Origin: Paenibacillus selenitireducens
GTDB taxonomy: Bacteria; Bacillota; Bacilli; Paenibacillales; Paenibacillaceae
Direction of reading: 5' to 3'
DNA length: 64,000 nt
Assembly (NCBI RefSeq): GCF_002021565.1
Contig: NZ_MSZX01000012.1
Location: 27-64,026 of the forward strand
Numbering within the stretch: the first letter of the stretch is position 1; every line of letters begins with the position of its first letter. Shown piece by piece: positions 8,226 through 17,858 of this stretch. The notes below the pieces were generated by a model, which made no database searches, was not told the origin of the DNA, and saw only the letters and a program-made list of their open reading frames with translations. A program made the position numbers and the translations under genes.

Positions 8226-9302
8226 TCACTTCGAGTCAACCAGTGTATATCTTGTATTCGTTAAATTAATCTTTCCTTCCAATCCGGGTGTCATATAAAT
8301 CTTGTTATCTTCCATGATGAACATCGCTTCTACGTCAGGCTTCTGCTTAATATAGGCGAGTCCATCTTCAAGCCCCATAATAACAACCGCCGTAGAAAGT
8401 ACATCAGCATCGGTAGCGGTTCCGCCGATAATCGTGACGCTCTTAATGCCGTTCTGCGTAGGATAACCTGTCTTCGGATCCAGAATATGATGATAACGAA
8501 CGCCATTATCCATGAAGAACCGTTCATAGACGCCGGAAGAGTCAATCGTCTCGTCTTGAAGCTGCACAACGGCAAGTTGGTCTCCCCGTTCCCGATCTGG
8601 ATCTTGGAGACCAATGCGCCACGATTCTCCCGTAGGTTTGCTGCCAATCGCAATAATGCTGCTGCCGCCGAGATCGATAATCGCACTTTCTACCTTCTCT
8701 TCGTGCAGGTAGTCAGACACCAAATCTGCTGCGTAGCCCTTGCCGATCCCACCGAGATCGAGAGACATTCCCGCTTTGGCCAGCTTGATCGTCAAGTTCT
8801 TGTCATCCATCTCAATATCTCTATAGTTCACAAGTGACTTCGCCTGTTGAATGAGACTTTCGGCAGGAGGGTGTTGTCCGCCATTTCCAATCTTCCATAA
8901 ATTGACGAGCGATCCTACGCTTGGATCAAAGGCTCCTTTGGTATCGATCGCATAGTCTAGAGACGCTTTGACTAAATCATACGTACCCTGCGAAACCTGG
9001 ACTGCATCTTTTCCTGCCGCCGCATTCACTTGGTAAATTTCACTCTTATTATTGCTCATATTAATCTGTTCGTCGATTTGATCCAGCATCTTCTCAATTT
9101 CTTTCAGATGTTTCTGCGCTGCTTGATCCCCATATAACTTCAGATTGATCACCGTATCGAACTTAAAAAGGGTCTTGGCCACCAGCTCATTCGGCGGTGC
9201 TTTCTTGCTGGAATTGCTGCTCCACAGGAAGTATCCACTTCCGGCCACTACGAACAGAAGAATTGCTGCCGCTGCTATTTTTAACTTTGTACTGTTCTTC
9301 AT
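8226..9302 (-). CDS. apbE: ApbE family FAD:protein FMN transferase
   Basis: This transfers FMN from FAD onto a threonine of target flavoproteins on the outer face of the membrane, using Mg2+. Residues 1-30 form an uncleaved-looking signal anchor with no lipobox cysteine. The family motifs follow: FKFDTVINLKLYG near the start, FDPSVGSLVNLW, GMSLDLGGIGKGYAADL, AIIDLGGSSIIAIG, and HHILDPKTGYP with the TDADVLSTAVV metal-binding segment. The length of about 358 residues is normal. The ATG at 9302 has GAGGGGG upstream. No target flavoprotein such as an NqrC/RnfG-like or FMN-binding-domain gene is seen nearby, so its partner lies elsewhere. Confidence 0.9.
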   Translation of the reverse strand: MKNSTKLKIAAAAILLFVVAGSGYFLWSSNSSKKAPPNELVAKTLFKFDTVINLKLYGDQAAQKHLKEIEKMLDQIDEQINMSNNKSEIYQVNAAAGKDAVQVSQGTYDLVKASLDYAIDTKGAFDPSVGSLVNLWKIGNGGQHPPAESLIQQAKSLVNYRDIEMDDKNLTIKLAKAGMSLDLGGIGKGYAADLVSDYLHEEKVESAIIDLGGSSIIAIGSKPTGESWRIGLQDPDRERGDQLAVVQLQDETIDSSGVYERFFMDNGVRYHHILDPKTGYPTQNGIKSVTIIGGTATDADVLSTAVVIMGLEDGLAYIKQKPDVEAMFIMEDNKIYMTPGLEGKINLTNTRYTLVDSK

Positions 9303-9392
9303 ATGAACGAGAGCCCCCTCACGTAATCTTGTCATGAAAACCATCAAAATTATCGTCCATGAGGCACATGAATGTATGTGATATTTATCACC

Positions 9393-10340
9393 TTACGTAT
9401 TTTGCGAAAGCTCCAGCTCCAGAAACCAGCTATAGGTTCCTCCCGCTTCCACATAAGCTGCCTTCCCTTGCTCCATCGCATAGGATACATCGTCAAGAAA
9501 CCCTGTTGCGGGTTCAATGGCTACATGGTATTGACCTAGATATCCTCCATAATTCGCCCAGATCGACAAGTACGGCACTTGCTCTATCGGAAAATACATC
9601 GTCATCTGCTCTCCCGTACGAGGATCATAGAGCGATGCCTTTCCCTCGGGCAGTTCTTCTGCGAAGTAGTATTTCTCAGCCGTTCGTGCGGTATCCGCTT
9701 CAACCCGATTTAATGGCGTCGGTGAAGCTTCTCCAAATGGGTTAGGCCAAGCAAGTTTGTCCCCTGTCTCTCCCAACCTCCCATGCTGCGAATAAGAAAC
9801 GACGATTTGGTTCAGATCCGCCGGCACCCTGATCTCCATCCCTTCAACAACCTGGAACAAAGGATGTGCGGCCCAAAGAAATGAAAACGGAAAAGGGCTG
9901 AGATTCTGAACAGAATAATCGATACGTAACCGCTCCGCCGTACGGAACGAATACGTTTTACGCAATTGGTAGGGCATTCGAACCCCATAGACTTCACATT
10001 GCAGCTGCTGGTTGTCTACCATCGCCTGCCAAGGAATCGACCATACTTCACCGTGGTCAGGCAGTTCCACCCCTTGCCAAGGATACTCACCGTATCGACA
10101 TGGATTAATGGTTGGGAACATTTCATCCCATCCGCTCCCGTCACTATCGCTGAACGAACTCGCATAACCCCGATTTCCTAAAGGCAATTCCGTTCTCGAT
10201 AGCCATTCACGGTTCGTCTTCCGATGTTTCAATGAAATGGCCTTGCTCCCCAGCTGCGGTACTACGATGATCTCCATGAGCTCTGTTCTGCCTATCCAAG
10301 CCAAATAACCGTCGATTTCTTGCTTTTCCCAACCTAGCAT
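9393..10340 (-). CDS. aldose 1-epimerase-like (galactose mutarotase fold) protein
   Basis: A 315-residue cytoplasmic protein with the galactose-mutarotase beta-sandwich pattern: GWDEMFPTINPCRYG near residue 70, then FLWAAHPLFQV carrying the family histidine near 155, and a late acidic segment AIEPATGFLDD. True mutarotases interconvert alpha- and beta-anomers. This divergent group is often annotated only as aldose-epimerase-like and may act on another sugar. The ATG at 10340 has AAGGAGTG upstream. It lies downstream of the GH36 alpha-galactosidase gene, from which it is separated by a strong terminator, so it could provide the correct anomer of released galactose. Confidence 0.78.
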   Translation of the reverse strand: MLGWEKQEIDGYLAWIGRTELMEIIVVPQLGSKAISLKHRKTNREWLSRTELPLGNRGYASSFSDSDGSGWDEMFPTINPCRYGEYPWQGVELPDHGEVWSIPWQAMVDNQQLQCEVYGVRMPYQLRKTYSFRTAERLRIDYSVQNLSPFPFSFLWAAHPLFQVVEGMEIRVPADLNQIVVSYSQHGRLGETGDKLAWPNPFGEASPTPLNRVEADTARTAEKYYFAEELPEGKASLYDPRTGEQMTMYFPIEQVPYLSIWANYGGYLGQYHVAIEPATGFLDDVSYAMEQGKAAYVEAGGTYSWFLELELSQNT

Positions 10341-10373
10341 ATCCGCTCACTCCTTCGGCAATGACGAGCATAC

Positions 10374-10418
10374 AAAAGCCCCCTTCCGATTTATGCACCA
10401 TACGGAAGGGGCCCTTTT
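10374..10418. terminator. strong terminator after the GH36 gene
   Basis: A stem of about 14 pairs (AAAAGGGCCCCTTCCG against CGGAAGGGGGCTTTT, one bulge) closed by a 14-base loop and flanked by A and T runs. It sits between the GH36 stop and the mutarotase-like start. Confidence 0.85.
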
Positions 10419-10433
10419 CATGCCGCGATACTC

Positions 10434-12545
10434 TTAATTTTGTTCTTGAATGCGATACATGAGACTGTCAAAATCTCCGCGCAGCGGCAGCTCAATCCCA
10501 ATGTTCATTAAAGCTCTACCCGTCCATATTCCTGGCAACTGATCAATCTTATACGATTTGTCCGCTTGTAATCCTTGGAGGCGCAAACGCGGCAAAGGTT
10601 CGCCTAAACGCTGGGAGTGCAGGAATCCAAACAAGACGCTCTCCGAACCGTTATCACTCACATATTGCACTGCCGTTACCCCTTTATGCTTCAGGCCTTG
10701 CAGACGGAATTGTTGTCCGTATTGCACGATAGGGCGGATTTGTTTGTATTGCTCCACGAATGTTGCCGATTGTTCAATGAGCTCATCGCTCCACTCGTTC
10801 AAGTTCGAACCAATACCGAGCGTCCCCATCATTGCGCTATGGAAGCGATACGACAGCGATGCCATCCGTTTGTTCATACCGCTAGGCGATTCAGTCACCC
10901 AGCACGTCATCATTTTCGGCGGATAAACATAGGCGAATCCTTCTTGAATGCTCAGACGGTCGAAAGCATCCGTATTATCACTTGGCCAAGATTGATCTGC
11001 ATAACGAAGAATCCCTAGATCAATGCGAGATCCACCGCCGGCACAGGTTTCAAATGCGACATGCGGGAACCGCTTCCGCAGCTCTGCCCAAATCTCATAT
11101 AGACTCTGTACATGTCGAACCCAGATTTCCTTCTGCCTGTTGATCGGATGATCCTTCATCCCTGGCTCTGTCACGGTACGGTTCATATCCCATTTAATGA
11201 ACTTAATATCATGCTGCTGGAGGAGATCGGACATGAAATCGATAATGAAGTTCTTCACTTCCGGCTTGGAAATATTCAATAAGAGCTGATTACGCAATTC
11301 CGTCCGTCCGCGTGTTGGGAAATGATACACCCAGTCCGGATGCTGGCGATACAAATCACTGTCCGGATTCACCGCTTCAGGTTCCACCCAAATCCCAAAT
11401 TCCATGCCCAGTTCATGAACCTTATCAATTAATTCATTTAACCCGTTCGGGAATTTCTCCTTATTTACGAACCAATCCCCTAGCCCCGCGCGGTCATGAT
11501 TCCGTTGTCCGAACCAACCATCATCAACAACGAAAAGCTCTACGCCCAATTTGGCCGCACGCTCGGCTAACGCCATCTGATCTTTGGCATTCACATCGAA
11601 ATACGTTGCTTCCCAAGAGTTATACAACACTTTGCGAGGTTCTTGGCTCGGAATAATATAATCGTATTGATACTGATGGAGATGGCGGCTCATCTCGCCA
11701 AATCCGCCAGCCGTATACCCGCCGACAAACATCGGTGTCTCAAAGCTTTCCCCTGGTCCAAGAATCCACTCGCTATCGAAATCATGGATACCGCCGGTCA
11801 CTCGGACTTGATTGAAGGCCGATTTCTCCGCCGTAATCTTCCAGTTGCCGCTCCATGCAAGCGCACCGAACCATACCTGCCCGCTCTCTTCCGTTGCGTA
11901 GCCATTATCAATGGCAAACCACGGGTTCGCGTGCCCATCCGTGAAGCCTCTTCTCGATTCCAATACTTTCTTCCCTTCGGATAACACCGTATCTCGAAGC
12001 TGGAATTCACCAGACCACTTTCCAGTGACATGGGTTAAGCGATAATCTTGCAAAGTTGGAATCGTCCATGCCGCAGATTGCGCGCTTTCCAAGACGACAT
12101 CGTTATCGCCTGTATTTACGATTCTTGCTGAGCGTTCGATGAGATCATACTCAGGTATTACAACATAGGTTATGTGCACCTCTAACGGATATACACGGTC
12201 CTTCATCGTAACGACCAACGTTTCTTTACCGTCTTGCTCCGTGATTTGATGGCCCGCATAAACCATACAAAGGTCGCGGACGCCATCATGCCACGTTACT
12301 TTCAAGGAAGGCTCGCTATAGACGAGTCCTCCCCAGAAGCTGTACTCTTCAATCTCTCGCTCTAGCTCCATATCAAAGGAACTATGAAACCGGGTACGGA
12401 GCAATGGCATGCAATCTTCGGCATCCACAGATGCGCCCCAATACAGATGCTGCAAGCTCTCTTTTTCATTCCGTCCGAACACATATGAGGTTGTGTTCGT
12501 CTGAATTGCGAATATACGATGTTGTTCATGATATTGAATCGTCAT
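10434..12545 (-). CDS. GH36 alpha-galactosidase (cytoplasmic)
   Basis: This releases terminal alpha-linked galactose from oligosaccharides by a retaining mechanism. At 703 residues without signal peptide, it resembles the tetrameric AgaA/RafA group. An N-terminal beta-sandwich spans about 1-300 and a TIM barrel about 300-620. The nucleophile is Asp453 in KWDMNR, and the acid/base is Asp523 in SWPSDNTDA, the same 70-residue spacing as in characterised members. DDGWFG (341-346) and CAGGGSR (501-507) are substrate-pocket motifs. AGGTGG precedes the ATG by six bases. It directly follows the solute-binding protein gene, so it probably hydrolyses what the LplABC system imports. Confidence 0.94.
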   Translation of the reverse strand: MTIQYHEQHRIFAIQTNTTSYVFGRNEKESLQHLYWGASVDAEDCMPLLRTRFHSSFDMELEREIEEYSFWGGLVYSEPSLKVTWHDGVRDLCMVYAGHQITEQDGKETLVVTMKDRVYPLEVHITYVVIPEYDLIERSARIVNTGDNDVVLESAQSAAWTIPTLQDYRLTHVTGKWSGEFQLRDTVLSEGKKVLESRRGFTDGHANPWFAIDNGYATEESGQVWFGALAWSGNWKITAEKSAFNQVRVTGGIHDFDSEWILGPGESFETPMFVGGYTAGGFGEMSRHLHQYQYDYIIPSQEPRKVLYNSWEATYFDVNAKDQMALAERAAKLGVELFVVDDGWFGQRNHDRAGLGDWFVNKEKFPNGLNELIDKVHELGMEFGIWVEPEAVNPDSDLYRQHPDWVYHFPTRGRTELRNQLLLNISKPEVKNFIIDFMSDLLQQHDIKFIKWDMNRTVTEPGMKDHPINRQKEIWVRHVQSLYEIWAELRKRFPHVAFETCAGGGSRIDLGILRYADQSWPSDNTDAFDRLSIQEGFAYVYPPKMMTCWVTESPSGMNKRMASLSYRFHSAMMGTLGIGSNLNEWSDELIEQSATFVEQYKQIRPIVQYGQQFRLQGLKHKGVTAVQYVSDNGSESVLFGFLHSQRLGEPLPRLRLQGLQADKSYKIDQLPGIWTGRALMNIGIELPLRGDFDSLMYRIQEQN

Positions 12546-12578
12546 TGTTTTCCACCTACTTGTTCATTTCTTTTTGCG

Positions 12579-14198
12579 TTATTTCCACAATTCCATACAT
12601 GCTTGATAATTCTCGTTATACACTTTTTCCAACTTGGTAAGACCTGCTGCTTCGACTTCCTTCATCATTTGGTTATACATATTCGTTACTTCTTGTTCGG
12701 AAGGCGCTAATGCCATTTTCAAGTAGTATTTATTAATCGTTTCGCTGACTTTTTGATCCATGATGGCTTCAGGTGTCCCCCCTGCAGGTCCTAGATTATC
12801 GTAAGGTGCTGTGTCATAGGCTGTATCTGCAAGGTTTTTGATGGCAAGATCCGTCGTTGCGTCTGTTTTGTAACGTCCGATTAAATCATATGGCGTACCG
12901 TCAGATCCTGGACCATTCTTGATCATCCATGTCCATTTGCGAACACCCGATGTTTTGGAAGCTTCATCCCAATTTTTCGTGAACGCATCCAAAATTTCTT
13001 GACGCGGTACATGCTTGCCGTCCTTCATATCCCAGTCCTTGCCTTCGATTCCCCACATCATTAAATATTGACCTTCTTCACTTGCCAGGAAATCCAACAT
13101 TTTGATCGTACGAACAGGATCTTTATTCGTCTTGGAGATCGATACGCCATCCCAGCCTAATGAACTCTTCGGACCATAAGTCGTTTGGTCGGCCGCAATG
13201 CCAGGTCCAAGCACTTTGTATTGATACAATTGTCTTTCATCTGCGTTCGTGCCCTCAGGCGCATCTGCTTTTAACAATGTATTGGCGTTCACCAGATTCC
13301 ATCCAGCATTCACTGAGGCGAAGACATTGCCTGCTGCAATTTTCTGATCATACTGCTTGGTTTTGAGGGTCGCCCATTCTTTATCGATCAGACCTTTGTT
13401 ATACAAGGAATTGATAAATTTCATCATTTCGAGGTAACGAGGATCACGAATATCTCTCTTGAGTTCTCCATTTTCCTCATAATACGTCTTCATGCCGAAC
13501 ATCCCTTTGAATGTCCATTGCACACTGCCGATGTCTTCCCCATTCAGTGTCATTGGAATGGACGGTTTGCCATCGATTGTCGGGTACTTTTCTTTAAATT
13601 TCATAAGCAAATCTTCGAACTCTTGCGCTGTGAAGGGCTCGCCGTTATTCACTTTATCGCCTACGCCCAATTCTTTCATAATGTCCATGCGCATCAAGAA
13701 CCCGAATACCGGATATTTCTCAAGACCATACCAGTTCGGTAAGTAATAGTTCTTCCCATCCGCATTTCTGGTCTTTTTCAACGTATCGCCATACATCTTC
13801 TGAATATTCGGGCCATATTGGTCGATCAAATCATTTAAGGGAATAACAGCCCCCGAAGCAATATACTTGTTCATGATATCGCTTCCACGATCCAACATGA
13901 GGACATCCGGCAAATCATTACTTGCCAACATTAAGTTCAGTTTCTCTAACGGATTCCCCGTTGGTTGCTGAATCTCTACGGTAACTCCTGTTTTTTCCGT
14001 AATCGCTAGAGCCACAGGGTTCGTGAATGCATCCCCCGTGTTCTTGTCGAACCATGTCAATTTCATCGGAGAATTATTCGTTGCTGCCGCATCCGGCGTC
14101 GTACCTGACGAGGACTCATTTGAAGCTGTTTTAGAACCGCATCCAGCAAGCAAGGACAGAACTAATGCCGCTGTCAAAACTAAGTTTAACTTCTTCAT
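12579..14198 (-). CDS. LplA-type extracellular sugar-binding lipoprotein (system 1)
   Basis: A 539-residue lipoprotein with signal peptide and lipobox LLAGC, followed by a Ser/Thr/Asn-rich linker and a large family 1-like solute-binding fold. It is of the LplA type typical of Paenibacillus: length above 500, the motif KMLDFLASEEGQYLMMWGIEGKDW, and YGPKSSLGWDG. It would capture oligosaccharides for the permeases at 17859-19743. GAGAGGGG precedes the ATG. The gene is the first of the operon leading to the GH36 enzyme, and the shared 69-bp element (14253-14321) lies just upstream. There is no ATPase gene: such systems use a shared MsmX-type ATPase. Confidence 0.92.
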   Translation of the reverse strand: MKKLNLVLTAALVLSLLAGCGSKTASNESSSGTTPDAAATNNSPMKLTWFDKNTGDAFTNPVALAITEKTGVTVEIQQPTGNPLEKLNLMLASNDLPDVLMLDRGSDIMNKYIASGAVIPLNDLIDQYGPNIQKMYGDTLKKTRNADGKNYYLPNWYGLEKYPVFGFLMRMDIMKELGVGDKVNNGEPFTAQEFEDLLMKFKEKYPTIDGKPSIPMTLNGEDIGSVQWTFKGMFGMKTYYEENGELKRDIRDPRYLEMMKFINSLYNKGLIDKEWATLKTKQYDQKIAAGNVFASVNAGWNLVNANTLLKADAPEGTNADERQLYQYKVLGPGIAADQTTYGPKSSLGWDGVSISKTNKDPVRTIKMLDFLASEEGQYLMMWGIEGKDWDMKDGKHVPRQEILDAFTKNWDEASKTSGVRKWTWMIKNGPGSDGTPYDLIGRYKTDATTDLAIKNLADTAYDTAPYDNLGPAGGTPEAIMDQKVSETINKYYLKMALAPSEQEVTNMYNQMMKEVEAAGLTKLEKVYNENYQACMELWK

Positions 14199-14252
14199 AC
14201 CATTAACCCCTCTCTAAAGTTAGCAATTGGTTGTGCGATGTATCTAAGGTTA

Positions 14253-14321
14253 ATTGTAAGAAGCTTACACCCGATAATCTATACCGCAATGTTATTATTC
14301 ATAGTGGAAAACGTCTTTCAT
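14253..14321 (-). promoter_or_regulatory. shared 69-bp promoter element, copy B
   Basis: On the minus strand it starts ATGAAAGACGTTTTC, contains AACATTGCGGTATAGATTAT and ends in TTCTTACAAT, whose TACAAT fits a -10 box. It lies 54 bp upstream of the sugar-binding protein ATG. Copies with the same spacing occur at 17756-17825 and 45493-45561. Probably the binding site of the YesN-like regulator plus the core promoter. Confidence 0.7.
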
Positions 14322-14381
14322 TTCGAGGGACGAAAAAACCTATTTCCCTAAGGCTAGATAAATAGGTTCACCGAGCGGTTA

Positions 14382-16151
14382 CTATACTTCATAGCTATAC
14401 CGTTTCGGAATACGCAAGGTCACGGTTGTCCCGATGCCAATCCGACTAAACACATCCACGCCATACTGTTCTCCATATGTGAGCTGGATGCGATCATTCA
14501 CATTTTTAATCCCGTAGCCCGATAAATTATTCGCTTTCTGAAAAGCATCTTCTACATGTCCTCGGGACATTCCTGCCCCATCATCAATCACTTGGAACAG
14601 AATATCTTCGCCATCCACCCGAAGCTTCACGATGATGTTGATCCCTGATTCATGACATATCGCATGGTTAATACAGTTCTCGATAAATGGTTGGAGAATC
14701 AACTTGATCGTCGTAAATTTGAACAAATCCTCATCCAGATCATAATGCATGTGCAGCATGCCACGGAACCGAATCTCTTGAATCGCAATATAGTTCTTCA
14801 CCAACTGAATCTCTTGATTCACCAGAATGATGCGTTTGCCTTTGTTCAATGAAATCCGGTAGTATTTTGCCAGGTAATTCACCATTTGATATACCTGCGT
14901 ACCGCCTTCCTTCAGCGCCAATGAAGAAATGGATGCCAGCGTATTGTACAAAAAATGCGGATTGATCTGTGCTTGCAGTGTCGTTAATTCCGCTTCTTTC
15001 GTCGAGATTTCCTTCACATACACATCCTCAATCAAATCCTGGATCTTCAAAGCCATCTTATTGAAGGCGAACGACAATTGCCCAATTTCATCATGCCCCA
15101 TGAACTGTACCGAACCCTGAAAATTACCTCGTTCCACTTTCCGAATATGGAGGAGCAGCTTCTCAATCCGCTTCGTAATAACCTTCGTCGTCAAATAGAT
15201 TAATAGAATGGATGCCGCAAAAGTGATAATCGATATCCATATAATCCTTGTCGTTGCTTTGTTGGTATTCGCGAGCAGCTCATGATAAGGCACCGTAATG
15301 ACGGTTCTCCATCCATTACTAAGTTCTTTATACGTAAAAAACCGTCCCTCGCCATTCACCTGCTTATCGAACTTTCCAAAGTTAGACTGAAGCTCGTCCT
15401 CGATGGGGAAGGTATCATATAAGCGCTTGGACCCGAGACTCTTATCGCTGGTCGTAATGACCCTGCCGGTCTGATCAATAATATAGACACTCTTGTTATT
15501 ATTCTCTTTCTCGATTAACGAGTATAATTCGGCATCGCTAATCTGAATGATTAATATGCCATAGGGATGCGTCAAGCTGAAATAACTGAGTGAACGGGCC
15601 AACATAATGGTATGGTCATCCGTTTGCGTATACACGGTGTCTCCTGCTGCTTCAATCGCAAGCTTCCTTACGGTCTCAGGGAGTTCTTCCGTATATCGGA
15701 TATATTCGCCGTCCGAATACAGCGTTTTGTTATCAATATAGATGGTGATGCCCCGTACATTCGTGTTCAAAGCCAGCATGGAAGAAAATTGCCGGTTAAT
15801 ATATTCAAAAGCATCCAGGTAATAAAAAGCTTGCTCATAATTGTTCGACAGATAATTGCGGAGCTGCGAATCCATATACATAATGTTGGATAACTGATGA
15901 TAATAGTCCAAGCGATTCTCGATATTCGTGTTAATCTGATTCAAGGTTCCGCTTAGGCTGGCATAGGTCTGCTCCGTAATTTGATCTCTCGTCGATGTAT
16001 AAGAATAATAGATCAGGCCGAAAAACGGGATAATCGAAATCAAAAAAATCAAGATAAACTTATTTCGCAGCCTCAAATTTGTAATCCATCTTGTTTTATG
16101 CTCTAGTGATCGCCAAAAACGCAGCTTGCTATAGGTTTTTTCGATATTCAT
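14382..16151 (-). CDS. YesM/LytS-family sensor histidine kinase
   Basis: A 589-residue membrane sensor. One membrane segment at about 30-50 and a second near 300-325 bracket an extracellular sensing domain of about 250 residues. A HAMP linker, a His_kinase domain with the phosphoacceptor in NPHFLYNTL, and a HATPase_c domain (IENCINHAI, DDGAGMS, GYGIKNVNDR) follow. This architecture belongs to kinases that sense sugars or binding proteins next to LplABC systems. Its ATG lies inside the 3' end of the response-regulator gene (23-nt overlap), so both are co-translated. It is expected to phosphorylate the adjacent YesN-like regulator. Confidence 0.93.
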   Translation of the reverse strand: MNIEKTYSKLRFWRSLEHKTRWITNLRLRNKFILIFLISIIPFFGLIYYSYTSTRDQITEQTYASLSGTLNQINTNIENRLDYYHQLSNIMYMDSQLRNYLSNNYEQAFYYLDAFEYINRQFSSMLALNTNVRGITIYIDNKTLYSDGEYIRYTEELPETVRKLAIEAAGDTVYTQTDDHTIMLARSLSYFSLTHPYGILIIQISDAELYSLIEKENNNKSVYIIDQTGRVITTSDKSLGSKRLYDTFPIEDELQSNFGKFDKQVNGEGRFFTYKELSNGWRTVITVPYHELLANTNKATTRIIWISIITFAASILLIYLTTKVITKRIEKLLLHIRKVERGNFQGSVQFMGHDEIGQLSFAFNKMALKIQDLIEDVYVKEISTKEAELTTLQAQINPHFLYNTLASISSLALKEGGTQVYQMVNYLAKYYRISLNKGKRIILVNQEIQLVKNYIAIQEIRFRGMLHMHYDLDEDLFKFTTIKLILQPFIENCINHAICHESGINIIVKLRVDGEDILFQVIDDGAGMSRGHVEDAFQKANNLSGYGIKNVNDRIQLTYGEQYGVDVFSRIGIGTTVTLRIPKRYSYEV

Positions 16152-17679
16152 TCGGAGTGACTCCTTGGCTCTTCAGAAATAAAGAGATAAAGTAGGACGT
16201 ACTCTCGTAACCTACTTTTTGAGCGATATCCTGTACTTTTAGCGATGGATCTGAGAGCATCTCTTTGGCCTTCTCCAGACGGATTCGGGTTAAATAATCA
16301 TGGATCGTCACACCGGTTTTCTCTTTAAAGATAGATCTTAAATAGTTCGGAGACAGGTAGACTTGGCTTGATAAACTCGTAATCGTGATTTGCTCATGGT
16401 ATGTCTGCTGAATAATCGAGCTCACCTGATGCACTAATTTTTGGTTCTTATCCGTAAAACGGTCTTTCATCGAATCTATCGTATGTTTCAAAATTTGAAC
16501 GACGGCCTCTTCGATTTCATAAATCGTGCTGCAGTCATAGATGGAATGGTATAAATTCGCCCGTGTCCCCGCCGGACTCGTCTCCGTATTCTGATTGCGA
16601 ATTTGCTCATGAAAACGTTCGATCAGATCCAGCGCCCAATCATAAATGTACTTCTTGCGTATCCGAAGCCGAACGAGCCGTATAAAATACTCCTGTAAAA
16701 TCGGAACGACCTGCTCTTCTTCCAGCTGCTGAACGGCTTCGAATAACTTATTCTCTGGAAAAGGCGGCATCTGATCGCTGTCAAAGTTCACCTGGATATC
16801 CGTAGCAAATATTACCTTGCCGTATCCGCAATAAAATAGTTCCCCTAACACTTTTTTCGTATGATCATATAACACATGAATATGCTCAAGCGGCTCGTAC
16901 TGCTCGCTTACAGCCAGCGTGATCGTAAAAGGCAAGGTCTGCTGAATCTCCTGCGCCATCTCGGTCCAGAACTTTCGATCAATCCCTTCTTCGGCGGCAT
17001 CCATCAGAATCGCCATTTCACCTTCGCGCAGCGATACATCATTCCACAGAATCTGCCGTTCCTTGCAGAACTCGCCCGTGAATGAACGGAGCTGATTCAA
17101 CGCATCCTCTATGAAAATCTCCCGCTCCTCTACATGGTCGTCAATGCTGACAAGGACCATCGTGTATTGCGTCGGTTCTGATCTTCGCTCTAGACGATGG
17201 AAGCTTTCAATCAGGTTTTCTTTGCGGTCTTTATTCTTCTCATAGATCAGTTCTTTCAAAATATTTGATTTCGTCACTTGGATGGATGTATTTTTGAGGC
17301 GAACTTCTTCGCACTTTTCTTTGACCCGTATCATCACGTTTGCGATCTCATCGAGATCAAGCGGTTTCAATAAATAACCTACTGCCCCTACGTTCAAAGC
17401 AGATTTTACATAAGTAAACTCATCATGACCTGTTAAAAAGACGATCTTCATCCAATCGAACTGCTCTGTCACCTGCTTCGCTAATTCGATGCCATTCATG
17501 ATCGGCATTTGGACATCCGTCAGCACGATATCGGGTTGAATGACTTGTATTTTCTCCATGGCGTCTTTGCCGTTGATCGCCGTTCCCGCCACATAAATCC
17601 CCATCTCTTCCCAACGAATGATGTCGCGCATCATTTCTAATTCAATCTCTTCATCATCCACTAGAAATATGCTATACAT
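16129..17679 (-). CDS. YesN-type response regulator with AraC DNA-binding domain
   Basis: A roughly 516-residue regulator. The receiver domain spans residues 1-120 (VDDEEIE acidic pocket, phosphorylated Asp in LTDVQMP, conserved Lys in LLKPLD), a variable linker domain of about 290 residues follows, and a C-terminal AraC/XylS double helix-turn-helix lies in the last 100 residues (HDYLTRIRLEKAKEMLSD, AQKVGYESTSYFISLFLK). CAAGGAGTG before the ATG at 17679 sets the start and removes an upstream extension. It is divergent from the permease operon. The shared element at 17756-17825 lies between the two and is its most likely target, with equivalent copies at 14253 and 45493. Confidence 0.94.
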   Translation of the reverse strand: MYSIFLVDDEEIELEMMRDIIRWEEMGIYVAGTAINGKDAMEKIQVIQPDIVLTDVQMPIMNGIELAKQVTEQFDWMKIVFLTGHDEFTYVKSALNVGAVGYLLKPLDLDEIANVMIRVKEKCEEVRLKNTSIQVTKSNILKELIYEKNKDRKENLIESFHRLERRSEPTQYTMVLVSIDDHVEEREIFIEDALNQLRSFTGEFCKERQILWNDVSLREGEMAILMDAAEEGIDRKFWTEMAQEIQQTLPFTITLAVSEQYEPLEHIHVLYDHTKKVLGELFYCGYGKVIFATDIQVNFDSDQMPPFPENKLFEAVQQLEEEQVVPILQEYFIRLVRLRIRKKYIYDWALDLIERFHEQIRNQNTETSPAGTRANLYHSIYDCSTIYEIEEAVVQILKHTIDSMKDRFTDKNQKLVHQVSSIIQQTYHEQITITSLSSQVYLSPNYLRSIFKEKTGVTIHDYLTRIRLEKAKEMLSDPSLKVQDIAQKVGYESTSYFISLFLKSQGVTPNEYRKNL

Positions 17680-17755
17680 GATGTTCACTCCTTGTTCGTC
17701 AACTTCTATGTACATTATACCGTTGTTGATACCGGTTTCTGAATCCCTTTTCAAA

Positions 17756-17825
17756 ATGAAAGTTATTTTCAAGCATCATTCGGAACATTGTCATATCGAC
17801 ATCTATTTTTTGGGCGTCTTATAAT
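17756..17825 (+). promoter_or_regulatory. shared 70-bp promoter element, copy C
   Basis: Starts ATGAAAGTTATTTTC, contains GGAACATTGTCATATCGACA and ends CTTATAAT. A -10 TATAAT (17820-17825) follows TCGACA by 18 bp. The permease ATG is 33 bp downstream. It matches copies B and A over its whole length with one extra base in the spacer. Confidence 0.7.
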
Positions 17826-17858
17826 TTTAATATAACAAGAAACTGCGAGGTGTCATAC